Positions 48,325-64,000 of a DNA stretch of 64,000 nucleotides are shown piece after piece (within the stretch, counting starts at the first letter, position 1; the number at the start of each line of letters is the position of its first letter). A program made the position numbers and the translations under genes. The notes beneath the pieces were generated by a model. It saw nothing but the letters and a program-made list of their open reading frames with translations, searched no databases and was not told where the DNA came from. This stretch comes from Ganoderma boninense (taxonomy: Eukaryota; Basidiomycota; Agaricomycetes; Polyporales; Polyporaceae): NCBI GenBank assembly GCA_002900995.3, contig CM035306.1, forward strand, positions 1,736,001 to 1,800,000. Direction: 5' to 3'.

Positions 48325-50825
48325 CTATACAATCACGCACTCGTCCTTCGCGTCCTGACGCGTCGGACGTGCCATGTTCGCTCGCTTGTTCCCATTGCGC
48401 TTCATCTCTGTCAGCCGGTTCATCGCCCGCTTGTTTCCTTGCGCTATTACGCCAAACGGTCAGCGAGAAGCCCTCTGGGCACCGCCCAACAAGAGACACT
48501 TACCAGCCGCACGCATGTACCACCTCTTCGCAAATTCGACATCCTGCTTCACACCAATCCCAACTTCTGCATAGTAGCCCACTGCGTACTCTGCCTTGCT
48601 GAGGCCCTTGTTGGCAGCCCGCCTGGCCCACAAGTACGCCTCAGAGTCGCTCTGCTTGAGCACTCCCTCGCTCCCCGTCAAGTACCACCCGCTTAGCGCC
48701 AGCTCCGCCTCCGCATGCCCTTTCTCCGCCGCCTTCGTGTACCATGCGATCGACCGTCTCGGGTCAACCGGGCACGCCAACGAACCGTACTCGAACGCCT
48801 GCCCAAGCTTGAACTGCGAGTGCGTGTAGCCTAGGTGACCGGCACGCGTGTACAGGTCCTTGGCATACGGCGGGTCGTGGGGAACCACGCCAGACTGCGG
48901 GTTCTCATGAAGCATCGCAAGCTCGTGTAGCGCATGTGGGTTCTCCTCGTCGGCCTGCTCTGCTGCGCGTCGTAGCCAGCCGATTGCCTCCCGAGGGTTC
49001 GGTTGCTGCTTCAGCAGCCCACGGAGGAGTATCACCCCGAGCTTGTACATGGCCGCAGTATCGCCGAGCGACGCAGCTTTGCGGTAGAACGCGGCAGCGC
49101 GCTGAGGGTCCGCACGCGTACCGGCGCCGATCTCGTTGCATACCGCTACTCGATAGCACCCGGCTGCATGATTCTGCTTCGCTGCCTGCAAATAGAGGTG
49201 GTACGCGCGTTCGTGGTCGACCTGCAATCCCAGCATACCCGTGCCATGACAGTTAGCAAGGAAGAACTGTGCCTCGTCGTACGGCTGGCCCTGAGTCGCG
49301 AGTCGCCGTATGACCTTGAGAGACTCCGCAATGAGTGTGTCGCGATATTTTCGAAGTCCTCGTTGGTCCTTGGCGTCGGCACCAATCTTCTTCGCGGCGT
49401 CAATCAGGTACTTCGCGTACTGGAACTGAGCCTCTGGGTCTGGGTCATCCTTGATTCGCAGGCGATACTGGTCTATGTACTCCTTCGTGAATGGCGGTGC
49501 ACTGAGATCAATCGCTTTCGTCTTCTGTGTCCGAAGGCTCACGGAGGCAGTTGTCTCCGAGCGCTGCAAACGAGGCCGGTTCATCTCGAAATCGTTGTCA
49601 TCGGGTGGGGGTGGTATGGACGGTGCTGTTTGGTACGAAGATGCGTTCGACGGCCCTCGTGACAGGCTCGTCTGTGAGTCTGATGGGAAACCCATAGACC
49701 CTGGCTGGTAGGGCCCGGGACCCAAGTACGGCACTGACTGGCTGGGTGGAATGGGCTGGCCGTAGTTCTGCGGCGCAAATGGAGAAGGTGAGGGACCAGG
49801 GTGAGGGTATTGGGGTTGGGGAGGACCCCGGGGAGGATAAGGAGCGCCAGAAGGACCAGGGACATACTGCTGCATGGGAGGGCCAGGCGGTGCGCCGCCC
49901 GGAGGGGGACCCATACCAAGAACATCTGCAGCGGCGGAATATAAATGGTTGAACTCGCCTGGCAGCGGCGCAGCATTGAACTGAGGTGCTTGACCATGAC
50001 CATGCCAACTCGCCGCGGGAGGAGGGTAACCCCGTCCAGGAGGGGGACCTTCCATCTGGCCTTGCCCATAGAGTTGCTGATTCGGCTGGAACATCGTATC
50101 ATCGTACGAGTAGAGGCTAGTCACGTCCGTGTCGGCATCGTGCCCATCGCTGTAGAAGTTGGTGTAACCGCTGTTGCCACTTCCGCCAGAATGAACGGAA
50201 TTGGATCGCATGGTGTTGTCCATGACTCGCCCGGGGGGCTGACGTCGCATCTGGTCTGGGGAAACGGGGAGACCGCCATTCGTGGGAGGGGCAATCCTTT
50301 GGGGAGACTGAACGGATTGCATGGATCGCATGGACATGGACGTTCCAGCACGAGGAATGGGGTCACTGAGAGGCGGTCCACGCATTGGCGGCCCTCGTTG
50401 ATTAAGATGCATATGACCGAACTGGTCTGCGAGACCATTAGGATCGTAGTATTGCGAAGGCAAAGGGGGGACGACATCCTCTTCTCCATATTGATCTGGA
50501 TAGATCTGAGTGTGTATTGCTGGGACGGAATGGTTATGATGACGCATCATCGGAGGGGTGGAAGATTGGTTGACTGGCCGAGCGGCGGGCCATGATGGTG
50601 GGACGACGGTCAGGTAGTTGGGGAAAGAGAAGCGTCACGAAGCTCACTAATATCGTGTCCATTGCCATAGTCTCCACCCCTATGATCTTCATACGGAGGG
50701 GCCTCTTCATCGAACATACCCTCAGCAGGTTGCTGGCTGTCCCACTGGTCTGTGCCCGGAATGAAGCCCTGACGACGGGCCTGGCGGTCGCTGGGAGAGG
50801 AGGCTTGTTCTCGAGGATCTGACAT
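48325..50825 (-). CDS. skt5: Chitin synthase activator Skt5/Chs4 (Sel1 repeats)
   Basis: Exons 50825-50648, 50573-48504 and 48437-48325 total 2361 nt, 786 residues. The first 370 residues are Pro/Gln/Gly-rich and disordered. From LSAPPFTKEYIDQYRLRIKDDP on there are about seven Sel1-like repeats (DEAQFFLANCHGTG, GCYRVAVCNEIGAGT, AMYKLGVILLRG, SQFKLGQAFEYG, AELALSGWYLTGSE, AEYAVGYYAEVGIG). The last exon adds a basic stretch and the CAAX box CVIV, matching prenylated yeast Skt5. The protein localises and activates chitin synthase III at growth sites. Ignoring the last intron would lose the CAAX box. Confidence 0.9.
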
Positions 50826-51195
50826 GAAAGGTCGGACCCAAGAGGAGTATCTCGGCAGGGAGGGAAAGGAAGGGCAGCGGGACTCAGCGGGAGGGAGAGA
50901 AGATGGAAAGAGTGGGGTGTGAGAGGGAGATGTGCTGGGTTTAGCGAAAGCAGGCAAATGACGGCAGGAAGCAGCACAGCCGGCCTCTGAGTCTTGCTAC
51001 CCTCTTCCTCGCCGTCGTTGGCCCTCTTTGGAAGTCTCCCGCCACACCTTGCTCCTCCTTGCGCGGCACACAGGACACGCCAGTCTACTTTCCAAAGAAT
51101 ATATACACCCGAGACTCGAAACAGGCAATAATCATAATGATAGCACGAGGATACGCTCTGGACGGAGGGGACGGCTTTGATCATCCAGGTGATCC
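50826..51195. other. Intergenic, skt5 promoter and JmjC gene 3' region
   Basis: A 370-bp gap. On the minus strand the sequence before the skt5 ATG is CT-rich (about 50840-50935). An open frame spans part of it but shows no domain. Confidence 0.5.
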
Positions 51196-53801
51196 TCATC
51201 CGCTTTCCACAGCCACATCCGTCATTCCGTTTCCATGTGGCGCGTCGGAGGCGGGATTTGGGTCCTGTGTGGACGCGGGCCCATCTGCCGCAGTGTCCAT
51301 AGCATCCTCAACGACGACTGGCTCCGGCTTGGTTCCTCCAGAAGGAGGACCACTACCGACCGTCATTGCGACGTCCTCGGGCTCGGTCTTGGCGGGCATA
51401 TCGGGAGGCGACGTCGCCGAACTCCCCCCTGACCACACCCACTCCTCCAGGACTCGTTCCACTTTTTGCCGTTCGATTCCCTTCGCTGTCCGCCGCACCT
51501 TGACGATCACGTCACGTCTCCTCTCAACCTGCGCCTCGTTCCCATCATCCACTCCCACCGCATCTTCGGCCCCGTCCACCCACATCTGCATCCATTCCTG
51601 CGACTTATCCCGTGGTCGAGGCTTTGGTGCTCTGGTTACCCTGCTATCTCTCTCCGTGGGTCGTTCCTGCTCCCAGTCCCAGCTGCGCCGCTTGAAATTG
51701 CGGAAAAGGTCCGAGCCCTCGTCCACGCTGTCCCCAGTGGCGCGCTTTCGTTTGCCTCCGATCCCGTTCACTTCGCCATTCATCGCCGGTGTCTTGATCT
51801 TTCGACCACCTTTGCTGTCGTCGTCGCTTGAATAGCCAGCAGCATGGCGTGCTCTCCATCGCAGCTCGCGAGCCAACGCCGGGGCGTCTTTGATGCGATC
51901 TCCGGGAACGTCCTCCTTAGCCTGTCGTTTTGCCGACTCCGTTCCTCGCTCGATGGTGCGGGCCTCAGAGACTAGGAAGTCTGCAAGAGCCTCGATGCCT
52001 TCCAAGATCCGCGGAGGAAATTCTTCTTTGCCTTTGAGGTCGCGGAGGTACTTCTCGGCGGTGTACCAGCACAACCTGCATAGCCCATTAGGTGCATATA
52101 CCACTTCTAGACTGTCAAAGATGCGTACTTGGTGAAGAATGGGAATCTAAACTTCCTTGGTACATGTGTCGCATTCTCGATCTCTCGTACTTTGAGTTCT
52201 GACATAGTTAGGTTAGGAAGGATCAGAACAAAGTACGCGCCCCATCACACATAGGAACATACCCATAGGAACGTTATATGAGTGTAAGAAGTTACCTCCA
52301 AACACGAGAGTATCCGTGGGCGTGTACTAAATGAAGGAAAATCAATACGTGTAACAGGCTGTGCGTTGTGGAAAGGTAATTACCACAGCGTGTATCCATC
52401 CGGTGGGAATAATCATAGTGTTGCCTGCCGTCAACTCTACCTTGAACACCTCGTCGCACATGTCGCCGAGCCATGAATGGTTTTGAATCTCGGTTCCTGA
52501 CCACCGTTCGTAAGCGGCAAGGTTCGCAGGAGTGGGGCGGATGAAGTAGAAGACCTGTTGGTTATGCAGGATTCTCTCCCGTCAGGACATGTAAATACAA
52601 GCCATGGCTTCATACCTTTTGGCCATGAAGAATGTGGTAGTAGACCGAAGAACCGGCGAAGTCGATATGCCAATCCTATTACAGACGGTTTGGTCAGAGT
52701 GATGAGGTTATTATGGAGGGCCCTCAAACTCACCGTCCATGCGCCTCCAACACCCATGAGACAGTACAGTTGTACCTTTGGATAGGCATGTCCACGACCC
52801 TTCTTCGTAGAAGGCCAGAACTTCTCTACCCAGTCGAGTTCGCGAACGAGCCGTGGAGGCAAGACCTTATCTGCCAATTCACTCCCAGATATCTCAAGCG
52901 AGATGACATTCCTGATCTTGTCGCGCTTGGCAGGCTCCGTGTTCCAGTATTCTGACCATTTCCCGAGATTCCAATGGGGAATGTTCGACTGCGTCGCAAC
53001 ATCTGGGCAGCGAAGTTTAGCGTTCCGAGAAAATCGGAGGTGCCCACGCAGCATATAGAACTGCAACCTCCCGCTCACCGATGACTTCCACGGGATGGTC
53101 GTGTCCCAATGCCTCCGCCACATCGTCGACTGTGAACTCCGCCGGCGGCATCTTCATACCCAAACCCGTCTCTTCTTCAACAAGTATGGGCTCTTTCATC
53201 GCGTTCTCGTCGTTCTCCAGCCATTCGATCCCCACGTCGCATCCCTTCATCCTCTTGAAGGGGTCCTTCTTTATGGGCTTGCCTTCCATCATGCGCAACC
53301 ATCGGTTGGGGTCCGACTCCTGTCCAGAATGTAATCCAGCGTAGTCACGTTGAAGCTTCTTCCGTGCAGATTTGCGAGCGGGTGGCTTCATGGTAATGAT
53401 GCGAGAGGGGTCCATCTCAAGACACGGCTTGCAGAACCTATTCCACCCACGCGGGAGCACATATATGCACGCAGTCAACACCTGGCATCAATTCTGTAGT
53501 CGACAGAAGCCGGGCAGGAGGAAGGAACGCACCATTTATCAACTGCGTCAAGGTCGCCCTGACCAGCGCACCTCCAGTGAAACCACGTCTTACATGCATC
53601 ACAGCGGACCCACTGCTCCTTGTCCGCGCTAGAGGGCGTTTGGTCCGAATCGTCCTTGCAAGCTGGGCATGTATCGACCCGTTTTTGCTGCCCTTTCTCT
53701 TCTCCTTCCTCCACGGCTTGGGTTTGCGTATCGTCATCGACAGCGCCTGTGGGATCGGGCGTCTTCTGTGCTCTGCCGGTACGTCGCCGAGAACGAGCCA
53801 T
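51196..53801 (-). CDS. PHD-JmjC histone demethylase, Jhd1/KDM2-like
   Basis: The N-terminus [12 protein letters not shown] is followed by a PHD finger: [24 protein letters not shown], then KPCLE in the next exon. The JmjC part includes [66 protein letters not shown] with the Fe(II) ligands H and [16 protein letters not shown], and [19 protein letters not shown] with the third ligand H. This PHD plus JmjC order matches yeast Jhd1, an H3K36 demethylase. The C-terminal 250 residues are charged and disordered with basic clusters, likely nuclear. Histone residue specificity is inferred from the family. Confidence 0.9.
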
Positions 53802-54230
53802 AGCTAGAACGAACGGCGGAAATGCTGCCTATGTACAACACGAAGAGAGTCTCGACCACCACAGAGATGCACGTTGAGGTCGTGAGCGCAAGAGCAGTGG
53901 GTGATCGGCGACGAATGACCTGCGAAAGCTGCCACCGCCAGCGCAGTGTCTTAGGCGCTCGGCGGTTGCCCATAACAAGCACGACAAATTCCCGCTCCGG
54001 GTTTATCGACACGTTTATTCCCGGGCCCCCAACTCCGTGCCCAGCGTTCCAACCAAGTTCCAACATCGGCCACAAGTCCCCACAACGTCTGGTGCTTTGT
54101 TCATTGACTGGTACATTGTTACAGCGTGCTTCTAATGACTTCCTTCTATAGAGCAATTACAGCCGGACTGTCCAAACCCTGGTACGAGTATACATGACTT
54201 CCGTGTACTTCCCACACTGGCACCTTCAAC
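53802..54230. other. Intergenic, JmjC gene promoter and pgk1 3' region
   Basis: About 430 bp between the JmjC start and the pgk1 stop. Open frames on both strands are short and without domains. Confidence 0.5.
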
Positions 54231-55849
54231 TCACTGCTTCTCGCTCAATTCTGCAACGCCAGGAAGAGTCTACAAGCATCACGTATCAGCAACACATATC
54301 TGGACTATATGTACCACGATCCACTTACCTTGCCTTCAAGAAGCTCGAGACTGGCACCGCCGCCTGTGCTGACGTGGCTCAACTTGTCTTCGGCGTCATA
54401 CTTGGCGACGACTGTTGCAGTGTCACCCCCACCAACAATGACAGTTGCCCCATTTTGTGCTGCCTCAATTGTGGCGTCGAGAAGAGACTTCGAGCCCGCA
54501 GCGAATGCTGGGAACTCGAATACACCAGGGGGACTAGAACACATGTATCAGCCCCGACATTCATCTATTGGACGTTCTACGTACCCGTTCCAGAGAATAG
54601 TCTTGGCGCTCACAACAGTCTCGTGGAAAAGTTCGCGGCTCTTCGGACCAGCGTCGAGAGCCAACCAGCCATCCGGAATACCCTCGTCATCCGTGACGAG
54701 GCTGGTCTACGGGACATCAACACAAACAAGCTAAAGGCACACGAGGGCTGAACAAACCTTGGCATCCTTGTCAAACTTGTCAGCAATGACGTGATCAACT
54801 GGGAACACAATCTTGATGTTGCGCTGTTTGGCTTTTTCAACAAGGCTCGCCACCTTTTGGGATCCAGGCTCGTCAAAAAGTGAGTTGCCGATCTAAACGG
54901 GTGCTAGTGTTACGACGGGTTGCACTCGGTAGGATTATGGCTAACCTTCATATTGTCCAAGGTCTTCTTGAAGGTGTATACCATACCACCACCGACGATC
55001 AAAGAGTCGACCTACGCAACAGGTCAACAAACTGTCCAATAAGCAAGTACAACGACGTACCTTGTCCAGCATGTTCTCGATGAGCAGAATCTTATCCGAC
55101 ACCTTAGCACCGCCGAGAATGGCCAGGAAGGGACGTTCAGGATGTTCAAGAGCCTTGGCAAAGTAGTCAAGCTCCTTCTTCATGAGGAAGCCTGCTGCAC
55201 GCTGGGACAGCTTGACGCCGACCATGGACGAGTGCGCACGATGCGCGGTACCGAACGCGTCGTTGACGTAGACATCGCCGAGCTTGGTCAAGCCCTCGCG
55301 GAACTCGGCAACCTTAGCGGGGTCAGCCTTGGTCTTCTTTCCCTCCTTATCCTTGGAGGAACCCTCTTCCTCAATGTGGAAGCGCAAGTTCTCGAGGAGG
55401 ATGACGGAACCCTCGGGTGCTTCAGCCACGGTCTTCTCGACATCGGGACCAACACATTCGTGGACGAAGATGACCGACTTGTTAAGGTGCTTCTCGAGTT
55501 CGTGGGAGACCGGCTCGAGGGAATACTTCGGGTTGACCTTACCGTCTGGACGGCCGAGATGGGACATCAGGATGACCTTCGAGGCACCTGGACTTCCCGG
55601 TCAGGTGGGAGGGCTGGAGAGGGTGTGGGGGACAAACCATTGTCGATGGCGTATTGGATGGTGGGCAGGGCGGCGACTATACGCTGTTTCCGAGTGAGTG
55701 GGATAGATAACATTGGGATCGCGGAATGTATGTACCGCAGGGTTTGTGACCTTGGCGTCGGCCATGGGGACATTGAAGTCCACACGGATGAGGACGCGCT
55801 TTGCCTTGAGGTCAAGGTCGGTGATGGAGAGCTTGTTAGCGATGGACAT
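54231..55849 (-). CDS. pgk1: Phosphoglycerate kinase
   Basis: Begins [19 protein letters not shown], then [92 protein letters not shown] and [12 protein letters not shown], every landmark of the fold. The last exon reads [12 protein letters not shown] with TGA at 54233-54231. The enzyme converts 1,3-bisphosphoglycerate and ADP to 3-phosphoglycerate and ATP. At least seven introns, many for a glycolytic gene in fungi but normal for basidiomycetes. Divergent from the RGG protein gene by 241 bp. Confidence 0.97.
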
Positions 55850-55923
55850 GGTGGGCGTCGGGGAGACAGAGGAAACGCGAGGCGATCGATGAGACCTGCG
55901 CGGGGGGCAATCCCGGATGTGGG

Positions 55924-55933
55924 TTTTATATGC
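55924..55933 (-). promoter_or_regulatory. TATA box of pgk1
   Basis: GCATATAAAA on the minus strand lies about 75 bp upstream of the pgk1 ATG, a fitting place for the TATA element of a strongly expressed glycolytic gene. Most other promoters in the window lack such a box. Confidence 0.55.
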
Positions 55934-56090
55934 ATGCGGTCGCTCACTCGATGAAGTCACAGCCCCGGCAACTCCCCGCCCAGTCCTTCCGCATCGGGCT
56001 CCGCGCGCCTCTCTACTCCCACCTCTCCTTCGCGTCTCGACAAGTCTAGTCTCTTCTCAGTCCTTCCGGCCGCTCCCTCCTCTTCCATCC

Positions 56091-57001
56091 ATGGCCGACC
56101 CAGCACCGCCAGACCAGGCTGCCTCGAACTCCCTTGGCCTCGACCTCGAAGCCCTCAAGATCAAGGACGGGCCAGACTCTGCACCCTCCGCTCCTGAGGA
56201 CGTCCCTCCCGCCTCCGCAGACGCGTCCCCAGAAGCAGACGAGACCAAGGATGACGGCGAGTCCAAGGATGAGGCTGCAGAGAAAAAGGAGCTAAAGGAG
56301 AAGAAGAAGCCATACGTAAACCCGGATCGCGTCAAGACCGGCGGAGCGCAGCGGGTGTGTCTTGAGCAACACGTCTTGATGTGTCCTCTGAATGTAGCCG
56401 TCCGTAGGAGAAACCCAGTGAGGAAGAGCTGGCAGAACGTATGGCTCGCATCCGGGAACAAAACGAAAAGATCAAGCAGAGGCGGCTGGTATGCATGGAC
56501 ACTCTACGGCGACCGACTCCATTTGGCTCACCAAGGCCGTATAGGACGTCCAAGCGGACGAGGACGAGTACAAGAAGAAGCAGGAGGCGGACCGTGCCAA
56601 GTTGGCGAAGCAGAAAAAGGTGCAGGAGAGTGTGGACAAGGCCCGCGAGCAGAATGCCCGCCGTAAGATGGACAAGGTATGTTGCGCCGATTATCATGAG
56701 TTGCCGCATGTCTTGAGCTCTCTGGTAGATTCAAGGTCGTGAATGGGACTCGGGGAAGCCGACGCGTGAATGGAACAAGCCCAAGAACGAGCAAACTGGG
56801 GAGGACGGAGAGCAGCGGCCGCAGCCATCTATTAACATTCGTGGTGCAGTGCGCGGTGGCGGCCGTGGTCGTGGGGGTGGCGGGCGCGGTAGGGGTCGGG
56901 GAGTAACGTCACCGACATCGGAGAAGAACGAGAAGGAAGCGGCCACGATTGGTGCCGCAGAGCCATCTGCACCTGCCACCCCTGTCGCTGCAAGCTCATG
57001 A
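56091..57001 (+). CDS. Coiled-coil RGG protein, unknown function
   Basis: The ATG at 56091 starts MADPAPPDQAASNSLGLDLE. An acidic disordered region (DETKDDGESKDEAAEKK) is followed by KKPYVNPDRVKTGG, a helical segment over two exons (EEELAERMARIREQNEKIKQRRL and EYKKKQEADRAKL, VDKAREQNARRKMDK) and a C-terminal REWDSGKPTREWNKPK plus an RGG box (RGAVRGGGRGRGGGG). That mix suggests an RNA-binding or ribosome-associated factor. I do not recognise a named family. At least three introns; stop TGA at 56999. Confidence 0.75.
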
Positions 57002-57236
57002 ACCATATACCCTGTACTATCGCGAGGCCGCCTGTATACTACTGTTCATCGTACTTGCACTGTCTGCTCCGTCGATCTTGGCACAGGGTCTGAGGAACCG
57101 TTAGCGCCCATTGGCGGGCCGCGATATCCGGACGCAGCATTTTCTATTAGCGCCGATAGTCGACGCTGGGGCGCTCGGTGGACCGTGGACGGCTTCAACT
57201 CGTAGCTCATCCTCGACGATTCCTCGTATCCTCATC

Positions 57237-59926
57237 ATGGGTCGCGGTGTACTTCTTACTTCCAATCTCCCCCAGCTGCAGAATCTCATCAAACGTGACC
57301 CTCCTGCCTACAAAGAGGAGTTCCTCCAACAATGGAACCACTATAACAGCATCCGCCAAATCTTCCAAATCAACCCGGACGAGAACGCGCAACATTTCAG
57401 GGAGCTAGTCTCGTTCATTGCTCAGGTGTGTCGCATGTTCTGTCCACATGTTGCGTAGCAGTGCTGATTCTGTTGTTTCAGGTCGCACAATGTTATCCCA
57501 AGGAGACGACCGAGTTTCCCTCCCAGATCTCGAGCTTGCTCCTCGAAAGCTATGGCACTCTTTCTCCAGATACCCGAAAGTCTCTTGTACAAAACCTGGT
57601 CATGCTACGCAACAAGGATGTCATTAATTCCATCACGTATGTTCGGAGCCGTTCATGAGCTCGCAATCCCTCATGTCAGTCTAACTTTCAGCCTTCTTCA
57701 AACGCTCTTCCCTCTCCTTCCTCGCACCACTTCATCTTCGCTCCGAGCATTCATTCGCCGGACCATTCTCTCGGATATCCGCACCGCCAATCTCCGTTCC
57801 AAGAATCACAAACTCAATCGCGCTGTTCAAGCCATGCTTTTCGGAATGGTGGAGCGCGGTATGGATGCTGAGGTTGTTGGAGACAAGGGCAAGCTCAGGG
57901 CTGCTGTGGCAACATCGACGACGGGGGGCAATGGTGAAGACGCAATGTGGGCAGTTGTCCTTACAAAAGAACTCTGGAGGAAGGGCATCTGGTGCGTGTT
58001 GTCTGCTTTCCCCTGCACAGGGTCTCAACATGGGGAATGTAGGAACGATGCGAAGGCCGTCTCCATCATTGCGCTTGGATGTTTCCACCCCGTCGTGAAG
58101 GTTCAGAGTGCTTCTCTACACTTTTTCCTAGGGAGTGATGAGGAGAAAGAGGATAGCGATGAGGAAGAGGAAGACGTAAGTTGTCTTTACTTGTGCATGC
58201 GGCTACATGACTGAGACCAATTACTCCCCAGGGTCCCGACGTTAAGTCCCTTCAGCACCGGCGTGAAATCAACAAAAAGACCCGCAGCGGAGCCAAAAAG
58301 CTTGAGAAGCAAATCAAGTCTATCAAATCCGTAAGCCTCTGCCTGTCTGCAAGCGCTACAGTCCTCTTACTTCAGAAACAGAAACAAAAGAAGAAATCCG
58401 ACTCCTCAAACCCCAACTTTCCCGCCATCCAGCTCCTCAACGACCCGCAGACGTTCGGTGAGAAACTCTACGACCTCCTCAATAAGTACGATAAGCGCTT
58501 CTCGCTCGACCATAAGATCCTCCTCATGCAGCTCCTCTCCCGTGTCATGGGTGGCCACAAGCTCTGCGTGCTCGGCTTCTACACGTACATTATGAAGTAC
58601 CTCGCGTACCACCAGCTCCGCATCCCTGCCATCCTCGTCGCCCTCGCTCAGTCCGTGCACGAGTTCACACCCCCCGATGCGCTAACACCTGTCGTACGCA
58701 AGCTCGCGCAGGAGTTCGTGCACCCTGGCGTCGGTAGCGAGGTCATTGCGGCAGGCATCAACTCGATCCGCGAGGTCTGCCGCCGCCAGCCGTGGGCGAT
58801 GGAGGAGGACTTGCTTGGTGACCTGGTCGAGTACCGAAAAAGCCGCGACAAGGCTGTTACCGCGGCCGCGCGGGGGCTGCTCCAGCTGTTCCGGGAGGTC
58901 AACCCCGGAATGCTGAAGAGGCGAGAGCGCGGGAAGGATGCGAGCATGGGGATTGCGAAGGGCAGCCAGCCGTTACCGTTTGGTCATAGTGCTGAGGCGG
59001 CCGTTGACATCGAGGGCTTGGTGGTACGTGCCTGCACTTTGCCATTCTGTGCCGGATGGCAGTTGAGTCTATATTCCTGCTAGCTGCTTGAAGACCACCT
59101 CAAGAAGCTGCGGGAAGAAGATGGTGTGGCCACTGGCGACGAAGAGGACGACGAGGGGGCGTGGGAGGGCTGGGACGTCGAGTCGGATTCCTCAGAAGAA
59201 TCTGCAGACGGATGGATCAGTGTGGACTCCGACAGCGACGACCTTGAGGTCAGCGATAGCGAAGATGAGGGCGAGAAGGCGAACAAGAAGAGCAAAAAAG
59301 AGAAAGGAAAGCAGAAGGCACCAGATGAGGACTCGGATGCCGAGATGGGTGAGAATGCTCAGCAGACCGAGGAGACGCCAGAGGATGCCGTCAAGCGGAT
59401 ATCCACTCTTGCGACAACCAAGGTACGGGTAGCTTTCTTTTCTCTCACTATCTTTACTAGACACCATCGGTAGATCCTTACACCTGCGGACTTCGCACTT
59501 CTCAACGACCTGCGCATCAAAGCTGCCTCTGAAGCCGTCGAACGAGGGGGCGGTGGCGCTGCCAAGCGCAAACTCGCCTCGCTCGAGTCCCAAAAGAAGT
59601 ATTTGCTCGCCTCTGACGGGAACCTCGCCGACTCCTTCATATCCGAGAACGACATCCTTGGCCCGCGTAAAAAGGCGAAGGCGGACTATGCGGAACGTAT
59701 AGCCTCCATCGAGAAGGGTCGCGAGGGCCGCGAGAAGTACGGTTCGCTCAAAGGGAAGAAGAAGAAGGAGAAGCCAAGCAGCTCTACAAACCGGGAGAAG
59801 GCGCGGAACAAGCCCCTCATGATGATCCTTGCGAGCGGCGCGGTGCGCGGCAAGAAGAAGGCGTCATTGCGCGAAAAGCAGCGGAAGCTGCGTGCGCATA
59901 TAGAGCGGGCGAAGAAGGCACACTGA
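57237..59926 (+). CDS. sda1: Sda1, 60S ribosome biogenesis/export factor
   Basis: [22 protein letters not shown] and [19 protein letters not shown] open the gene. The NUC130/SDA1 region carries [43 protein letters not shown] and [22 protein letters not shown], then [22 protein letters not shown]. An acidic Ser/Asp-rich stretch ([20 protein letters not shown]) and the basic tail with [14 protein letters not shown] and [12 protein letters not shown] close it. Sda1 is needed for pre-60S maturation and export. About eight introns. Confidence 0.94.
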
Positions 59927-60061
59927 CGTCGAAATATCGTGATGTTCTACATTCTCGTGCATTTCTACTGTTCTCACCGTCTGTGGATCGTCTGCAGTTG
60001 GTAGGCATGTAGGGTTACGTATTGCCAACGTTCGAGTCTTCAGGTACTTTGCATATACATC

Positions 60062-61432
<1,371 letters not shown>

Positions 61433-61723
61433 GGTGGTCAGGAGGAAAGGGCGATGGTGCTGATGGACGATTCCTCGAGCAGTTCGAATGGGACATGGTC
61501 GTGGCCGTCTCACACTGTCCTGCACTCACGAGCTCATCGTTCCAAGGCCCAATGCCGCACGCCGGCCCGCGCCCATCTCCGAGTCTCGGGCCGGAATCTT
61601 GGACGCGCTTATTCAGCGTCTAGTGCAGCCCACTGCTCGGAGTTGCGAGGTCAGCTCTCTCCCAAGTTCCTCTCGGTCACCAGCTGTTCGACGCATCCCG
61701 ACGTTCCCTCCGCCACCGTCACC

Positions 61724-63981
<2,258 letters not shown>

Positions 63982-64000
63982 GCGCCTTGCATACATTCTG

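Overview
The window is nuclear DNA of a filamentous basidiomycete, most likely an agaricomycete (mushroom-forming fungus). Evidence: dense genes with many 50-75 nt GT-AG introns, pyrimidine-rich sequence ahead of start codons, fungal-only families (DASH Duo1, Zn2Cys6 regulator, Skt5/Chs4, a Jhd1-like PHD-JmjC protein), and Ty3/gypsy and hAT debris of the kind common in mushrooms. Species cannot be named from the sequence alone. Gene models below were spliced by hand; where all exon ends are given, the exon lengths sum to whole codons.

Layout. 1-6056 is a transposon graveyard: the 3' part of a hAT element (ending near 1974), a minus-strand gypsy element A with a 438-bp 5' LTR (4262-4699), and the decayed integrase end of gypsy element B (4700-5394), which A appears to have entered. 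From 6057 to the end the window is gene-rich and largely housekeeping: Yju2 and a DHX35-type helicase (splicing, divergent); Mic19; a mucin-like membrane protein; Cdc5/Cef1 and Noc4 (divergent); a Zn2Cys6 regulator; Nup37 divergent from a small membrane protein plus UMP/CMP kinase; a lipid kinase divergent from a Nit2-like amidase; a Ydj1-type Hsp40; an Old Yellow Enzyme divergent from a Rho GTPase; a PIG-X-like protein divergent from PFK-2/FBPase-2; Duo1; a disordered nuclear protein divergent from PNKP; a PITH protein; Skt5/Chs4; a PHD-JmjC demethylase; phosphoglycerate kinase divergent from an RGG protein; Sda1; galactose-1-phosphate uridylyltransferase divergent from DDX41.

Genes of one process recur: splicing (Yju2, DHX35, Cdc5, DDX41), ribosome biogenesis (Noc4, Sda1), central carbon metabolism (PFK-2/FBPase-2, PGK, GALT) and cell wall/polarity (Skt5, Rho). 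They are not operons; most are divergent or tandem pairs with short intergenic gaps.

The most unusual content is two precise transposon insertions inside conserved genes. A 382-bp Tc1-type MITE sits in the J-domain exon of the Ydj1 homologue at a TA, and might be removed as an intron. A 748-bp retroposed sequence with a 17-bp target duplication and a (TTA)n end splits the last coding part of the Old Yellow Enzyme gene and carries an open frame I do not recognise. A second, pogo/Fot1-like MITE lies in the bidirectional promoter of the lipid kinase and amidase. I found no CRISPR array, biosynthetic cluster, mating-type locus, rRNA or tRNA gene.
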